Shown here: one piece after another, positions 23,766 to 35,216 of the stretch
Layout: every line of letters begins with the position of its first letter
Position numbering within the stretch: position 1 is the first letter of the stretch
NCBI GenBank assembly: GCA_023078555.1
Contig: CM041197.1
Coordinates: forward strand, 9,456,842 to 9,520,841
DNA from: Ulva prolifera
Lineage: Eukaryota > Chlorophyta > Ulvophyceae > Ulvales > Ulvaceae
DNA length: 64,000 nucleotides
Direction of reading: 5' to 3'
Translations under genes and position numbers: made by a program
Notes under the pieces: generated by a model
What the model was told of the DNA's origin: nothing
Seen by the model: only the letters and a program-made list of their open reading frames with translations
Database searches by the model: none

Positions 23766-24235
23766 CCTAAGCAAAACACAAACATGCAGCTAACTAGCAA
23801 CTCAGAGCAGTTTTGCGCATTTGATCTTCTGCACATGTTTTGCATCACCTTTAGGCACCTTGTGACGAACTTTCAGCTGTTTTGGACCAAGAGGCATTGC
23901 TGTGTGACCCATTCAATAAATCCAGATGCCTCAAAACCGAGCTCAATGCTATGTTGACTTAGTGCTATTGATGCAATGTGATGACAATTCAGATCGGAAC
24001 AAGAGACATATCATTAGAAAGAAGAGAGCAAGTGCTTTCTAGATTATATTACCATGATATTGGATAACTTATGTACACACAGTTATGTGCTCGTTTAACA
24101 CCATCAAATTTTGCAGCCGGATGGACATGCATGTGCCCAGCCACCCCTACGCCACCATGGCTGCAGGCCAACCGAACGCCCACACACTGCCCTGGAACAC
24201 AGCTAGTGACTGCATCAACTTATAATATATATGTA

Positions 24236-24530
24236 TCAACTTATAATATAACACTTGAGCTTGAACGGCTTGTTGTCGTCATTGATATCCTCAGCCTGTA
24301 GATACACCATTAACCATACACTGGATGGCGTGGCGCGAGACTTGACCTTGCGGTATGCTTCGCGAGCCCGTGTCCAAGACGGATACAATTTCTGATTGAA
24401 CTTTACTTGGCCCGGGGCCTCGGTAGAGCCCTCTGCGACCATAAGATCAGCGAGCAAGTCGATCAGCTCGTGAACAACAATCAACGTGCGCTGCAACCAG
24501 GCTTGAGCACGTACAGATGTGTAAAGTATT
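24236..24530 (-). other. Weak minus-strand coding-like frame
   Basis: The last roughly 95 codons of a 200-codon minus frame read like protein (HELIDLLADLMVAEGSTE, then SWTRAREAYRKVKSRATPS). The upstream half overlaps the AT-rich island and is implausible. Possibly an exon remnant or transposon fragment. No family is recognised. Confidence 0.25.
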
Positions 24531-24725
24531 CCATATAGCGGTATATTGGTGATGTAGCGGTATATTAGGGTATACGGGCGGTCCCAAATATACTGGTCAG
24601 CGGTACATTTCGGAACACCCAAATGTTCCCAATATACCGCACTTTTTGAATATACCGGTACTATTCCGAAATATTCTCTACCGGTACATATACCTGTACC
24701 GATATTGGCCAGCCCTATATATGTG
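24525..24725. repeat. AT-rich CCGGTATAT island 2
   Basis: At least eight degenerate copies of GGTATAT/ATATACC-type words, including AATATACCGGTACTATTCC and CTACCGGTACATATACC. Several pair with each other, so the island could fold into hairpins. Confidence 0.55.
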
Positions 24726-24920
24726 CTCTCTGCAGCTCGCAGGTATTTGTGGCACCAGTGGTGAGAAGGGTATTTACAATTGTGGTGAAAGCATTTGTGA
24801 ACCGCTCCCGAACTAACACACCTTAAGCTGGTACGCACAGCATGCTAGTGCATCCGTCTACACACCTGGAGTTACAAACACCTTCATACAACAACAACGA
24901 ACTTGAAATGTGAGGTTATT

Positions 24921-24933
24921 GGGGGGGGGGGGG
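24921..24933. repeat. Poly-G tract (13 bases)
   Basis: Short member of the set of G/C homopolymers in the window. Confidence 0.85.
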
Positions 24934-25247
24934 AATTCGACGCTTCTCCTGCCTAGAACAGCCACCGATGTGTGGCCATATAAGCATGAGCATCTTGTGG
25001 CTATAATAGCTAAGCATGTAGAACGTGCCAGTGGCAGGTACAGATACAGCTGCTACCTGCCCCTCCCCCTGTTGAGCAACTCCCATGACCTCAGGCCTGG
25101 ATGCCCGGGTGGCTATGGCCGGTACCATGGGCGTGCTGGGCCGTGGCCAACGTATGCCGCCCTTCACCCTCAGCACGTGCACGCTACTCGTAACGTACAG
25201 CAGGTTGCTTCTTCTGCGAGTCGCCCCCCGGCAGACACTTGCTCTTG

Positions 25248-25320
25248 TAAAAGTAAAGTAAAATCTGAATTTGCTGAGCGGTATCCTGCGGGACCACATA
25301 TGCCGAAGGGGTAAACCACC
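25248..25320 (-). repeat. Dispersed AGTAAAT element, internally deleted
   Basis: TAAAAGTAAAGTAAAATCTG, then GAGCGGTATCCTGCGGGACC, then ATGCCGAAGGGGTAAACCAC. The central TTGACAACTCC block is missing compared with the copy at 19511. Confidence 0.65.
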
Positions 25321-25741
25321 TGGAAACCCCCCTCAGCCGACCGTACTTGTCTTAAAGATGCTCAGCCGGAACACATTTCGATGTTTCAGTTGGATCCTGG
25401 ATACATTTCGATACCAGGAATATATTTCGGTTGAAATGTGGCTCACACAGTCCGCACATGTGAGCAGGGTACCCTCACGTCACGGTGTGTCAACCAGCGG
25501 CAAGGGCTCTGCAGAGCCAGCTGCCTCCTGCGGCCCTCCTTCCATGGCGCTGCAGTGCAGAAGCATCCAGTAGACTGTCTATACAAGGCATGTATACACA
25601 GTTCTTATAATTATAAGAGGCACCATAGCTGCAGCTGGATGCCCTGCGAGTACATGAGCACACGCAATCACTGGCTTTACAGCTGGGCCTCTCTGCGTGT
25701 GCACTTCCGGATGGCAAGACGTGAGGTACCAACACCGGCCA

Positions 25742-25900
25742 GAGCCTCAGCCCGAGGCCCCGCGTGCGAGCAGCACGGACTGGCGCAGTGTGATCGTGTT
25801 TGTGCATTCCCCCGCCACCTGTGCGGCGGGCCGGGGTGGGGATAAGTCCGTGCGGCCATGGCGCCGGTGGGAGCCAGCAACGGAGCATACATACAAGCGC
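25742..25900 (+). repeat. GC-rich structured repeat, copy 1 (diverged)
   Basis: Contains GAGGCCCCGCG, CCCCGCCACCTGTGCGGCGG and GGCGCCGGTGGGAGCCAGC in the same order as the copies at 32.3, 32.95, 41.7, 48.0 and 48.6 kb. Confidence 0.55.
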
Positions 25901-26943
25901 TATGAATGGGGAAAGATCTTTGAGCGGTGTCGCGGGGGTAGCGTGCGTGTGGAGCCTACTGTGTGTGCTGGGCCAGGCTGCAGTTTGACATTTGGGAGTG
26001 CTTGCGAGTTGGTGCACCAACGTGATTGGTGCACCAACGTGATTGTCCTAGACGCGCGAGTGCCTATGGCGTGCATGTACGCGGCGGTATTTACTTCAGA
26101 ATGGATGGACTTGCAATTGCACGTGCGGTATGCTGACCTGTGCACCATGTGGTGCTACTCGGTTGACATCTACCTTCCTTGTAGAACAAGCAGTCATATG
26201 AGGACATGCATGACATTGTCGCGGCCTGCTGGAGAGCATGTGCTGCAGGCAACTGATGTGACCACCGCGGCTCTGCGCTGTGTGGAGAAAATACATGTAT
26301 TTGCAGATGCGAGAAGGCAGATGCGAGAAGGCAGGTAGACCCAAAGAAACGCAGCGAGCAGTTCAGGACCTGGGTCATCTACTCAGTGAAGCACTGTGCA
26401 GCCGGACAGCCAAGGAACAGGCAGTGCCTCAAGGATCAATGCCCAAAGCCAGAGCAATTGCATTGCGCTTTGATGCACACATGGTTACACGAGTAGATAC
26501 GCTGGAGAAAGCTGTAAAACGCGGAGGTGGCACAAAAAACGCTTCTGCTGCAGACTTGTCCGACATCCTGGAGCCGCCAATCTTAAGTGCCACCCCGGTT
26601 CCGTGCCGAGCACCGTGATGCCAGCAGTATCACAACATGGAACCAGAATGGCGTAGACTTATTTGGTGCCTGTGATGCGCCACTGCAAGGCCCTGCCCTC
26701 AGGTGGCGCAGGCAGTGGCCACGCCACATCCTACTGCAGCGTCACGGCTCGCTGACGTTGAGCTCAGCTGCCACCCCGCCCCCCCAACAGGGAACAAGGT
26801 ACTATGAGTGTGCTATAGCTATGCCTGAAACGGCGCAGCGTGCACAGCTGCGCCCGCTCCTGCCTCAGAAGAAGTCACTTGACCGGCATTGGCATCGAAT
26901 GCTCGACGCCCAACCGTGGTGTCAACGTCGCCGTTGCGACACT

Positions 26944-28205
26944 CTACCACTTGCCGAGGCCGAAGAGGGCCTTGAAGTCCTTGGGTAGGTCGTGCAGGCC
27001 GTCACCGGGGGCGCCCGTCTCGGGGAAGCCGCACTCCTTGAGGCACGCCTGGTCCAGCGCAAACGCGCCCTGCGGGCTCGCCTCCACGAGCTGTGCGCCG
27101 CTGGCCGCGATGGCCGCCGCGCCGGCGTCGCTGCCGGCGCCGAGGGCGGCGAGGGCGCCGATGACGTTGAGCGCTCCGGGGTCGCTGCTAGTGAAGGACT
27201 GCAGGAAGACGTTGGGGAAGCACTGGCGGTTGTGGTTGTGGTGCAGCAGGCCCTGCGGCACGACAAACACCTCCCCGGGCCCGACCTCAAACGTGATGTC
27301 CTGCGCCGCCCCGTTCTCCTGGGAGATGCCGGCATCCATGGTGCCTGCAAGGACGGCCACGCTGTCAGAGAATGGACCGTGGCTCTGCGTTGTGTGCCGA
27401 GACTGCTGACTATGCATGCATGGACACAGCGCACGAGGCATGGAGGCACACCGAAGATGACGGAGTAGAACTCGTTGGCGCGCTGGTGCACGTGGGGCAG
27501 CAGGATGCCGCAGGGCTTGAGCACGGTCAGGAACTGAGACTCCCCGGGCTCGGCGAGGGTGGAGAGGAAGGGGTTGGTGGCCTTGGTGACGCGCTGCTGC
27601 AGCACCGCCGCGTTGTCCGTCACCGCCGAGACGTCCTGCACACACGCCGCCCGGATTCGGCCGTTGGAGGATGGGGGACAGTGATACAATTGTGCAAAGG
27701 CTGCTACTGCATTTACTTTACTACGCTGCATGCCCGCGGCTCGAAGGCGGAGACACGCTGCCAGTATGAGAATTTGTGAAGCAAAGTGAAATGCGATAAC
27801 AAGACCTCTTATGGACGGGGTCGTGACTTGGAGACACGCATATGCTGTATTGTCCGTAGGTGTGCTGCAGGCCAATAACGATTTACTTCTACTCTACATG
27901 GGTCATTGGGCACCAGTACTGCTTAGAGCATGCGAGGTCGTCACTTCAGATCTGAGTTTTCAAGGCACGGCGATCGGAGGGCTAGTCGGGGGGATGCGCA
28001 CTGGGTCAGAGAAGGCAAACTTGAAGGAAGAGGCATCTCCCTCCACGCCAAACTCTGCGCGCTGTGCAGCCTGGGGCAGCCGCGCCGTCTCGAGCTGGTT
28101 GGGGGCCTCCACCTCTGCTGCTACCATGTGCTTGGCCGGGGCATGCCTGGATGCTGAGACGCCGGTGAGGGCCAGGGTGGCAAGGGCCAGTGTGGAGAGT
28201 GCCAT
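26944..28205 (-). CDS. Germin-like protein (cupin), copy A
   Basis: Secreted single-cupin protein. Germin relatives bind Mn and act as oxalate oxidases, superoxide dismutases or structural wall proteins; activity here is unknown. Exons on the minus strand are 28205-28002, 27635-27452 and 27344-26944; phases agree and the product is 262 residues. A signal peptide precedes about residue 20 (MALSTLALATLALTGVSA). Cupin motif 1 is LPHVHQRANEFY with metal ligands His116, His118 and Glu123. Motif 2 is GEVFVVPQGLLHHNHN with the fourth ligand at His164. The C-terminus is DFKALFGLGKW. All four metal ligands are present, so the protein should fold and bind metal. The length is normal to slightly long for a germin-like protein because of an Ala-rich stretch before the C-terminus. 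It is the first of four near-identical copies, all on this strand. Confidence 0.9.
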
Positions 28206-29443
28206 GATACGATGTGAGGGTTGCCTGACGAACAGATGGGGGCAAGGTGAAGGCTTTGCAGATGGAGATAGCAGTGAAGATGGCAAGTCTCAGGCGCTGC
28301 TGCAAGTGATGTGATACAGTAGATGGGGAGGAGGCAAGATGAGGATGGTGCATTGTGTGCGACCAGGGCTGTTTTATATGAACTGTGTTACCGATGCATC
28401 GTGGCTGGAAGGCTGCAGAACCGAGGCATGCCTGTTCAGTGGCGGATGCGAGTTCCTTGCCGGGATCGAACAAGGCTGACGTAGCAGCTTCGGAGCAGCC
28501 CCATTCCGGACTGCGCAAGATGTCGCGCACCCACTTCATGAGCTTCAGGTGGGATCGGTCATCCGCACAGCAGTTCTGGGTCTACCGAATGGGCATTATT
28601 CTGCCAATGTTGCTGATGCATGAATCGCGAGACCTGTCGAGCTCGCGAGGACTCAGGTCAAATAGAGGAACATAACTTTGCGCCAAACCGGCATGTTGAC
28701 AAGATGTGATAAACGATGAAATATCTGAACTGCAGAACGTTTGTTGAATGAAGCTTTGGCGCGTACCGTTCCATCGCGACGCTGTGCTCGCTCCTGGGCT
28801 TCCTTGTGTCGCTGCTTCGTTTCGTCCTTGTCAGCGGGCATCTGTACAATGATGTCAAGCACTGTCACAGAGCTCGAGGCTAGAGACGTCGTGCATGCGC
28901 CCTTGGTAGCAGTGCAGCGCTGAAAGATGCAAGACGAGCCACTCCACCGGGTGATCAACCAGGCCGTCTTCTCCGGCTTTCAGACTGACTGCTCCCATCG
29001 GCAGGCCAATCTGATCAGATTATGCACCCATGAGGTGCAAATATGCGTTTCGATGCTCTGTGTGGTCTGATGTGCAGGTGAAGCAGCCATCGGGCTGCAT
29101 TTATCAGCATGAACAACCTCCTCCTTCAGCTGTGTACCATCAAAGGCCACAGCGACCTCTTCGATCCCCAGACCTTCCAAATAGTCGCCAAATCAATTAC
29201 ACAGCCATATGCACGATGCCAGAGCTGCTATGTAGCCCAGCCACATGGGTGTGCTCCGCACAGCTTGCCATCAATCCGCTGCAGGCAACAGCCATGTTAC
29301 AAAGAGAACAGGCTTGATACTGGATCATGGCGGAGCGCCGCATACGCAGAACAGCAAAGGCGAATGTCATGTTTGCGTGCATGTAGGGTAGCCTGTAACC
29401 ACCTGCAGGCAGCTTATGCACTTACAGGCCCTCCACTGTTGCG
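28206..29443. other. Region between germin-like A and the proline-rich protein gene
   Basis: Divergent intergenic region shared almost base for base with 43961-45198. It should contain both promoters. A minus frame at 28653-28958 (DETKQRHKEAQERAQRRDGT, partly) recurs, diverged, near the B, C and D copies, so it may be an old exon or only a repeat. No family is recognised. Confidence 0.4.
28372..28378 (-). promoter_or_regulatory. TATA box of germin-like copy A
   Basis: On the minus strand TATAAAA, about 170 bp upstream of the start codon. Copy C has the identical box at 44127-44133. Copies B and D have weaker ATATAAC/ATATAAA versions. Confidence 0.55.
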
Positions 29444-29966
29444 ATGGTTGCGATGCTCTGCATGCAAGATGATGCCCCGGTCCAGCCGAGCCGACTGTTT
29501 GTTTGGTTTTGCACCCGTGGGCCAGCGCGCGGTGTTGCACTGTGCGGTGGCGTTGGCGCTCTCTGCAGCTCTGCTGCGCTTCTCGTGGCCCCAAAGTCAG
29601 CTGAACTTCTCAGGTATGCTTGAGGAAGAGATCTATAGATCTGCCGTGAAGGGCAAAGGATGCACTTGTTGGGTCCAAGCTATCTGCATATCCCGCTGCC
29701 CCGCTCCTCAAGGGCTACAGTGTTGCTGCTGAGCCACTGCCGCCCCCACCACCAGAGGACGACACATCCCTGCCTCCATCCCCAGAGGACACAATCCCTC
29801 CGCTGCCAACACCAACCGGTCCAGTCAAACCACCCCCACCCCCACCTGAGTCAGAAACAGAAGTTACAATTCCACCGGGAACAGACAATGAAACATCCCC
29901 TGGCCAGGCCCCGCCAGTTAGAGTCCTCATCTTCCAGTTCAACAGGGGCTGTGCTAACCCCGACAG
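29444..29966 (+). CDS. Membrane-anchored proline-rich protein, copy A (N-terminal part)
   Basis: Two exons are supported: 29444-29613 (donor CAG|GTATGC) and 29721 to about 29966 (acceptor GGCTACAG). They splice in phase. The product starts MVAMLCMQDDAPVQPSRLF, has one hydrophobic segment around residues 29-52 (GVALCGGVGALCSSAALLV), and then a Pro-rich stem with PPPPPEDDTSLPPSPEDT and PPPPPPESETE before PPVRVLIFQFNRGCANP. This is the layout of a type II Golgi or cell-surface protein; the start of a luminal domain follows. A donor-like GACAG|GTTCCC is at 29966; if not used, the frame runs into a Cys-rich stretch (CGRCGRGGQACCG) and a minisatellite. Later exons were not found. The enzyme class is unknown. 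Confidence 0.55.
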
Positions 29967-29994
29967 GTTCCCATGCGGCCGATGTGGACGGGGC

Positions 29995-30150
29995 GGTCAA
30001 GCATGCTGTGGCAACAGCCTCCCTTCCCCTGTGTCAACGGCCTCCCTTTCTCCCCACCGCTGTGGCAACAGCCTCCCTTTCTCCCCTGTGTCAACAGCCT
30101 CCCTTCCCCTGTGGCAACAGCCTCCCTTTCTCCCCACCGCTGTCCCACTG
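29995..30150. repeat. Minisatellite, about 30-bp unit
   Basis: Four to five copies of a C/T-rich unit like TGTGGCAACAGCCTCCCTTT plus CTCCCC. Repeated in unit 2 at about 45750-45905. Lies downstream of, or in an intron of, the proline-rich protein gene. Confidence 0.8.
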
Positions 30151-30703
30151 TCTTGGTGCTCGTGGGACACGAGCACCTTCTACCCAGTCTGACGTGACGA
30201 CAATACCGGAGTGTGTGGTGTGGATAGGCCTGGGCTCAGGGTTGGAGATACCTGCACTTCCCCGTTCCAGGAAGGCCCCGGCCTGTTGCCTGACTGCATG
30301 CAAGCATGCGCTGGATGCGTGATCATTCTCCAACGTGGACGCGCATGTGCTGGACGTGTGTTATCTGATCTGATCTCAAGATCGGTACGATGAATGCCTC
30401 GAGCGCCATGGATCGGTCGCACGCACATCAGACTGATTCTTCATTGTACTGTACGGCCTTTGTGGAGCACAGTGAATGTGTTACTGTCAATGTATAAATT
30501 GGTGTTTGGATGTAATTTGTCGGCGTGATCAGGTGGGACGGACGCAGACTGTGATTGTGAGACGACAGGTCTGCCTGTGTATGCATGCTGATGTATATGT
30601 TCCGGGATTCTACATTTTGCAGACAACAGAAGCAGGAAACTGAAACCGGTTCCTGCGTCACATGTGAGGACAGAACGTATACACACCCCACTGCCGGCGA
30701 CTT

Positions 30704-31105
30704 TTGGGTCACCCATCCGTTGGCTGCCTCAAATGTCAGTGCCACGGCGCTCCACGACAGTGCCTCGGCGGATGCTACCAACAGGCGCAAACACGAAAAA
30801 GCACGGCCGGGCCGGCGCGGGCGCGTTCACGCTGGTCCCGCTGTCGCGTGAGATATACGCACGGGTCACCCAGCAGCCTTTTCTTCAACAGGCTGGCTGA
30901 TGTGGCTGCAGGGTCTGACGTGGCGTCGCGGCGGCGATTCCTCGAGAATGCAGTGCGCGATCTCTTCACGACGCTCTGCCATGCAGTGGCGCGCCAGATC
31001 TGCGCCGCGGCTCCGCTGATGGCACGGCACGCGGGAAAGGCAGTTTTGGCGGGGCTCACAGTCCCGCCCGATGACCTCTCGCCGCTCACGGGCCATCTGG
31101 CTTGA
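30704..31105 (+). other. Unassigned open frame kept in both units
   Basis: The last 70 codons look coding: DVASRRRFLENAVRDLFTTL, then AAAPLMARHAGKAVLAGLTV, with a stop at 31103-31105. The same frame is open in unit 2 (46336-46776) with only a few changes, but identity between the units is high everywhere, so conservation is weak evidence. It may be the end of the proline-rich protein gene or of a retroelement. No family is recognised. Confidence 0.3.
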
Positions 31106-32304
31106 GCGGCGGGCCTCCCCTCGGGGTCCCCGCCCGCTTGAGGCCGACGGCCACTGGCCTCTGCCTCCTGGACGCCTGGCTCTGCTTGGCACGCCGGGTG
31201 ATAGACGATGACAGTTCCCGGGAGAGGGGGGCCTGGTCAGGCTTCGCCTTGTCCCCGGTGCACTGCGGCGCGGGCCGGGCGGGCTGCGTGGCGGTGTGTC
31301 GGGCAGGCGGGCTACGCTGTGGGTCTGCGGGTGGGGTGTGGGTTGGGGCGGGGGCGCCCCCGGCGGTCGGGCGGCGCGGACGGGAGGCCTCGGGCGGTGC
31401 CGTGTCTGGCGCGGCTTTTTCGTGTGGTCACAGGCATTGAGGTATTAGGAATTAGGTGTGGGGTGCGGGGTGGGTGTGTCTGGGGCGGGGTTTATGTGTG
31501 TGCACGTGTGTGGCTGTGGCTGTGTGGCGATCTGGGAGTCTCTGTCAATTGTTGGGGGCATTGTGGGTTTAGGATTGCGTGCATTGCGTGGGTGTGCCGC
31601 GAGCGATTGCACGGGGTGCGTTGGGACGGGTTGCTGGGTGTGTTCTTGATTTGCTTGCTGTTTTCGCGGTGCTGCCCACCTCGCCTCCTTTATCCTTGTA
31701 ACAACCCCCATTGCCTGCACCGTCTTTGTTGTAGCTGCACTTACTGCAGAACCACCATGCCTGCATTTCCCAGGCCACATATGCATCTCTTGCAGTAATT
31801 CGAGATCTGAACAAACGGGACCATATGTCGAAGAGGTTGAACACCTTGAAAGCCATTGAGCTCTAGACAACCGCAGGCAAGGCGCAGGGCCTCCTTCTGA
31901 GCTAAGCAAGCTGGCCATGCACAGAAGTTTTGCCTCCCCAAAGCGCATGCATGCAGAATCGAACCCACAATCTCCCCACAGAGTGGACGGGCGGCCGCGC
32001 CGCAGAAGCCACGACTGTCCACAGATCATATGTTTTGCACATATGCGCAGGCAGCCATGGCAAGTGCTTGCGCATCATGATCAAGCAACCTCTTAGACAC
32101 CGTGTGGTAGGCCTGCCGTTGGGGGGCAGGCAAGCTGTTGCCAGGTCACCAGTGGTCCAGCTGGCAACATCAAAGTGCAGCCGAGGGCGCTATTGCCACC
32201 AGAAGCACCTGCAGCGCTGCGGCGCTGCTGCAGCCTGCCTCTCATGCGCATGCTCCGCACCTGCCGGCTGCCAGTGGGCCGATCCACGTGTGGGCTGGAA
32301 AACG
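31106..32304. other. GT-rich and repeat sequence, no gene
   Basis: A strongly strand-biased GT-rich stretch (31440-31660), then sequence with a Pol III B-box-like word on the minus strand (GGTTCGATTC near 31956) but no tRNA fold. Duplicated at 46777-47980. Confidence 0.4.
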
Positions 32305-32470
32305 TGGGGTCTGAGGCCCCGCATGTGGGGTGCACAGACTGGGGCAGTGCCAGCGGGAACCTATTTGTGAATTCCTCCGCCACCTGTTCGGCGGGCCGGG
32401 TCGCGGATGTGCCCATCTGGCGCCGGTGGGAACCGGCAGCGTTCAGGGTGTGGCTGGGGTTCCAGCGGTG
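32305..32470 (+). repeat. GC-rich structured repeat, copy 2
   Basis: GTGGGGTCTGAGGCCCCGCA, then CCTCCGCCACCTGTTCGGCG, then TGGCGCCGGTGGGAACCGGC. CCGCC and GGCGG can pair around the loop. Confidence 0.7.
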
Positions 32471-32954
32471 ACCATGAGGCAGCATGCATACGTGTGTGGA
32501 TGTGTTCAGGAGTGTGCTGGGTGGGGCTACAGCTAGCTTGTCGTTTAGGATCCGGAGTGCTTCCGAGTTTGGGGTTGTCCTAGAGCTTCGAGTGCCTATG
32601 GCGTGCATGTTTGCGCCTAGCGCTGCTTCGGAGTGACTGCACATGCACGACATGATCAGCGTGCGTACGCATTGGACTACAAACATGTAATGAAGCACCA
32701 TCGGCAGCAGTTGCTAGTCTTGATCAAGACCATGAGCTCAAGGAAGAGCACTACAGTTCCTCAAATCAAGTCGTATTTGTATCAGTTTCATTGATCATCG
32801 TCCAGTGCAAAATCTATAATCTACACACGGATTGTATGCACAGCTGTTATTACAGCTCAAGGCACTGTAGCTGGCCGTCTGACGAGTACATGTGCATGCA
32901 ACCACAGCTGCAGGTTTCAAGACCGGCCCTTCCCGCGCCTGTGGTGGCAGGGTG

Positions 32955-33110
32955 TGGGGTCTGAGGCCCCGCACAGACTGGGTCAGCGCCCAGGTGAGCC
33001 CTGGAAGCGCATTCCTCCGCCGCTTGTGCGGCGGGCCAGGTCAGGGTGCGTCCGTGTGGCGCCGGTGGGTGCCGGCAACACTCGGCGCTTCCAGGTGCTA
33101 CTGGGAAAGT
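32955..33110 (+). repeat. GC-rich structured repeat, copy 3
   Basis: GTGGGGTCTGAGGCCCCGCA, then CCGCCGCTTGTGCGGCGG (7-bp stem, TTGT loop), then GGCGCCGGTGGGTGCCGGC. Confidence 0.75.
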
Positions 33111-33954
33111 TCTGGGCTCCGGCGATGAGGCAGGATGTGTACGTGTGGAGATGTGTTCAGGAGTGGTTGGGGCTACATGTCTATAGATGCACAGCTTGTC
33201 GTTTGTGAGTGCGTGCGAGTTGTGTAATATCAGTATTCCTACACCTGCAGGATATCCTATAACTGCAAGTGCCTATGGCGTGCATGAGCGCGGCTGGATT
33301 TGCTTTGCAGTGACGGCGTACGTACGCATATGCATGTGACCACACATATGTGATGAAGCACCATCGGCAGTGCTGCATGCATGGCACCGCACCGGCCTGC
33401 GCACAGTCAGACAGCCAAGGAGCATTGCCTAAAAGAATAATGCCTGGAGCCTGAGCAATTGCATTGCGCTTTGATGCACACATGATTACATGAGTAGATC
33501 TGCTGGAGGAAGCTGTAAAACGCGGAGGTGGCGCAAAAAACGCTTCTGCTGCAGACTTCTCCGACATATCCTGGAACGGCGCTGTTGCGGCCAATCTTAA
33601 GTGCCACCCCGGTTCCGTGCGGTTGCAAGCAGTATCACAGCACGGAACCAGAATGCCGTAGACTTATTTGGTGCCTGTGATGCGCCACTGCAAGGCCCTG
33701 CCCTCAGGTGGCGCAGGCAGTGGCCAAGCCACATCTTACTGCAGCGTCACGGCTCACTGACGTTGAGCTCAGCTGCCACCCCGCCCCCACAACCGGGCAC
33801 GGGGTACTATGAGACGGCTATAGCTATGCCTGAAATATTAATAGCGCTACGTGCACAGCCGTGCCCGGTTCTGCCTCACCAGAAGTCACTTGACCGGCAT
33901 TGGCATCGAATGCTCGACGCCCAACCGTGGTGTCAACGTCGCCGTTGCGACACT
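33111..33954. other. 3' flank of germin-like copy B
   Basis: Shared with the flanks of copies A, C and D. A segment near 33460-33600 resembles a plus-strand coding stretch seen at 26440-26600 (FDAHMVTRVDTLEKAVKRGG) and 42220-42330 (FDAQMVTQVNLLKQTVKRGD), but here the frame is broken. Likely an old gene fragment carried along with the module. Confidence 0.4.
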
Positions 33955-35216
33955 CTACCACTTGCCGTGGCCGAAGAGGGCCTTGAAGTCCTTGGGCAGG
34001 TCGTGCAGGCCGTCGCCGGGGGCGCCCGTCTCGGGGAAGCCGCACTCCTTGAGGCACGCCTGATCCAGCGCAAACGCGCCCTGCGGGCTTGCCTCCACGA
34101 GCTGTGCGCCGCTGGCCGCGATGGCCGCCGCGCCGGCGTCGCTGCCGGCGCCGAGGGCGGCGAGGGCGCCGATGACGTTGAGCGCCCCGGGGTCGCTGCT
34201 AGTGAAGGACTGCAGGAAGACGTTGGGGAAGCACTGGCGGTTGTGGTTGTGGTGCAGCAGGCCCTGCGGCACGACAAACACCTCCCCGGGCCCGACCTCA
34301 AACGTGATGTCCTGCGCCGCCCCGTTCTCCTGGGAGATGCCGGCATCCATGGTGCCTGCAAGGACGGCCACGCCGTCAGAGAATGGACCGCGGCTCTGTG
34401 TTGTGTGCCGAGAGTGCTGACTATGCATGCATGGACACAGCGCACGAGGCATGGAGGCACACCGAAGATGACGGAGTAGAACTCGTTGGCACGCTGGTGC
34501 ACGTGGGGCAGCAGGATGCCGCAGGGCTTGAGCACGGTCAGGAACTGCGACTCCCCGGGCTCGGCGAGGGTGGAGAGGAAGGGGTTGGTGGCCTTGGTGA
34601 CGCGCTGCTGCAGCACCGCCGCGTTGTCCGTCACCGCCGAGACGTCCTGCACACACGCCGCCCGCACTCAGCCGCTGGAGGATGGGGGACAGTGATACAA
34701 TTGTGCAAAGGCTGCTACTGCATTTACTTTACTACGCTGCATGCCCGCGGCTCGAAGGCGGAGACACGCTGCCAGTATGAGAATTTGTGAAGCAAAGTGA
34801 AATGCGATAACAAGACCTCTTATGGACGGGGTCGTGACTTGGAGACACGCATATGCTGTATTGTCCGTAGGTGTGCTGCAGGCCAATAACGATTTACTTC
34901 TACTCTACATGGGTCATTGGGCACTAGTACTGCTTAGAGCATGCGAGGTCGTCACTTCAGATCTGAGTTTTCAAGGCACGGCGATCGGAGGGCCAGCCGG
35001 GGGGATGCGCACCGGGTCAGCGAAAGCAAACTTGAAGGCAGAGGCATCTCCCTCCACGCCAAACTCTGCGCGCTGTGCAGCCTGGGGCAGCCGCGCCGTC
35101 TCGAGCTGGTTGGGGGCCTCCACCTCTGCTGCTACCATGTGCTTGGCCGGGGCATGCCTGGATGCTGAGACGCCGGTGAGGGCCAGGGTGGCAAGGGCCA
35201 GTGTGGAGAGTGCCAT
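33955..35216 (-). CDS. Germin-like protein (cupin), copy B
   Basis: Same three-exon structure as copy A, shifted by 7011 bp: 35216-35013, 34646-34463 and 34355-33955, 262 residues. Cupin ligands in HVHQRANEFY and GLLHHNHN are intact. It differs from copy A at few residues, for example FAFADP for FAFSDP at the exon 1 end and FGHGKW for FGLGKW at the C-terminus. Its exon 1 is like copy D, while its intron 1 is nearly identical to copies A and C and unlike D, so it is a mosaic. Probably functional and secreted. The promoter TATA box is weaker than in A. Confidence 0.88.

Larger units (their letters stand above)
23396..25740. other. Gene-poor, AT-richer stretch
   Basis: Lower GC than its neighbours. 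It holds two TATACCGG-rich islands, one dispersed repeat copy, a 13-base G run and a weak minus-strand frame. I see no supported gene. Confidence 0.5.

Noticed and set aside
26922-27875. 317-codon minus frame over germin-like copy A
   Set aside because: It contains the true exon 2, but after the exon reads through intron 2 into the wrong frame of exon 3 (Arg/Ser-rich). The spliced model restores the cupin motifs.
29614-29651. A 38-bp first intron in the proline-rich protein gene (acceptor GTGAAG)
   Set aside because: Too short for a spliceosomal intron here; the CTACAG acceptor at 29720 gives a 107-bp intron in the same phase.
31440-31660. GT-rich stretch as a telomeric remnant
   Set aside because: No TTTAGGG or TTTTAGGG tandem units, only irregular GT-rich sequence.
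31930-32020. Minus-strand B-box-like GGTTCGATTC with A-box-like TGGCTTCTGCGG upstream
   Set aside because: Spacing suits a tRNA, but the T-arm stem does not pair and no acceptor stem forms. At most a degraded tRNA-derived repeat.
33601-34479. 292-codon plus-strand frame antisense to germin-like copy B (also 42516-43226 and 49291-50169)
   Set aside because: Shadow of the GC-rich cupin exon 3 on the opposite strand; product has no family and copies exist only because the germin genes are duplicated.
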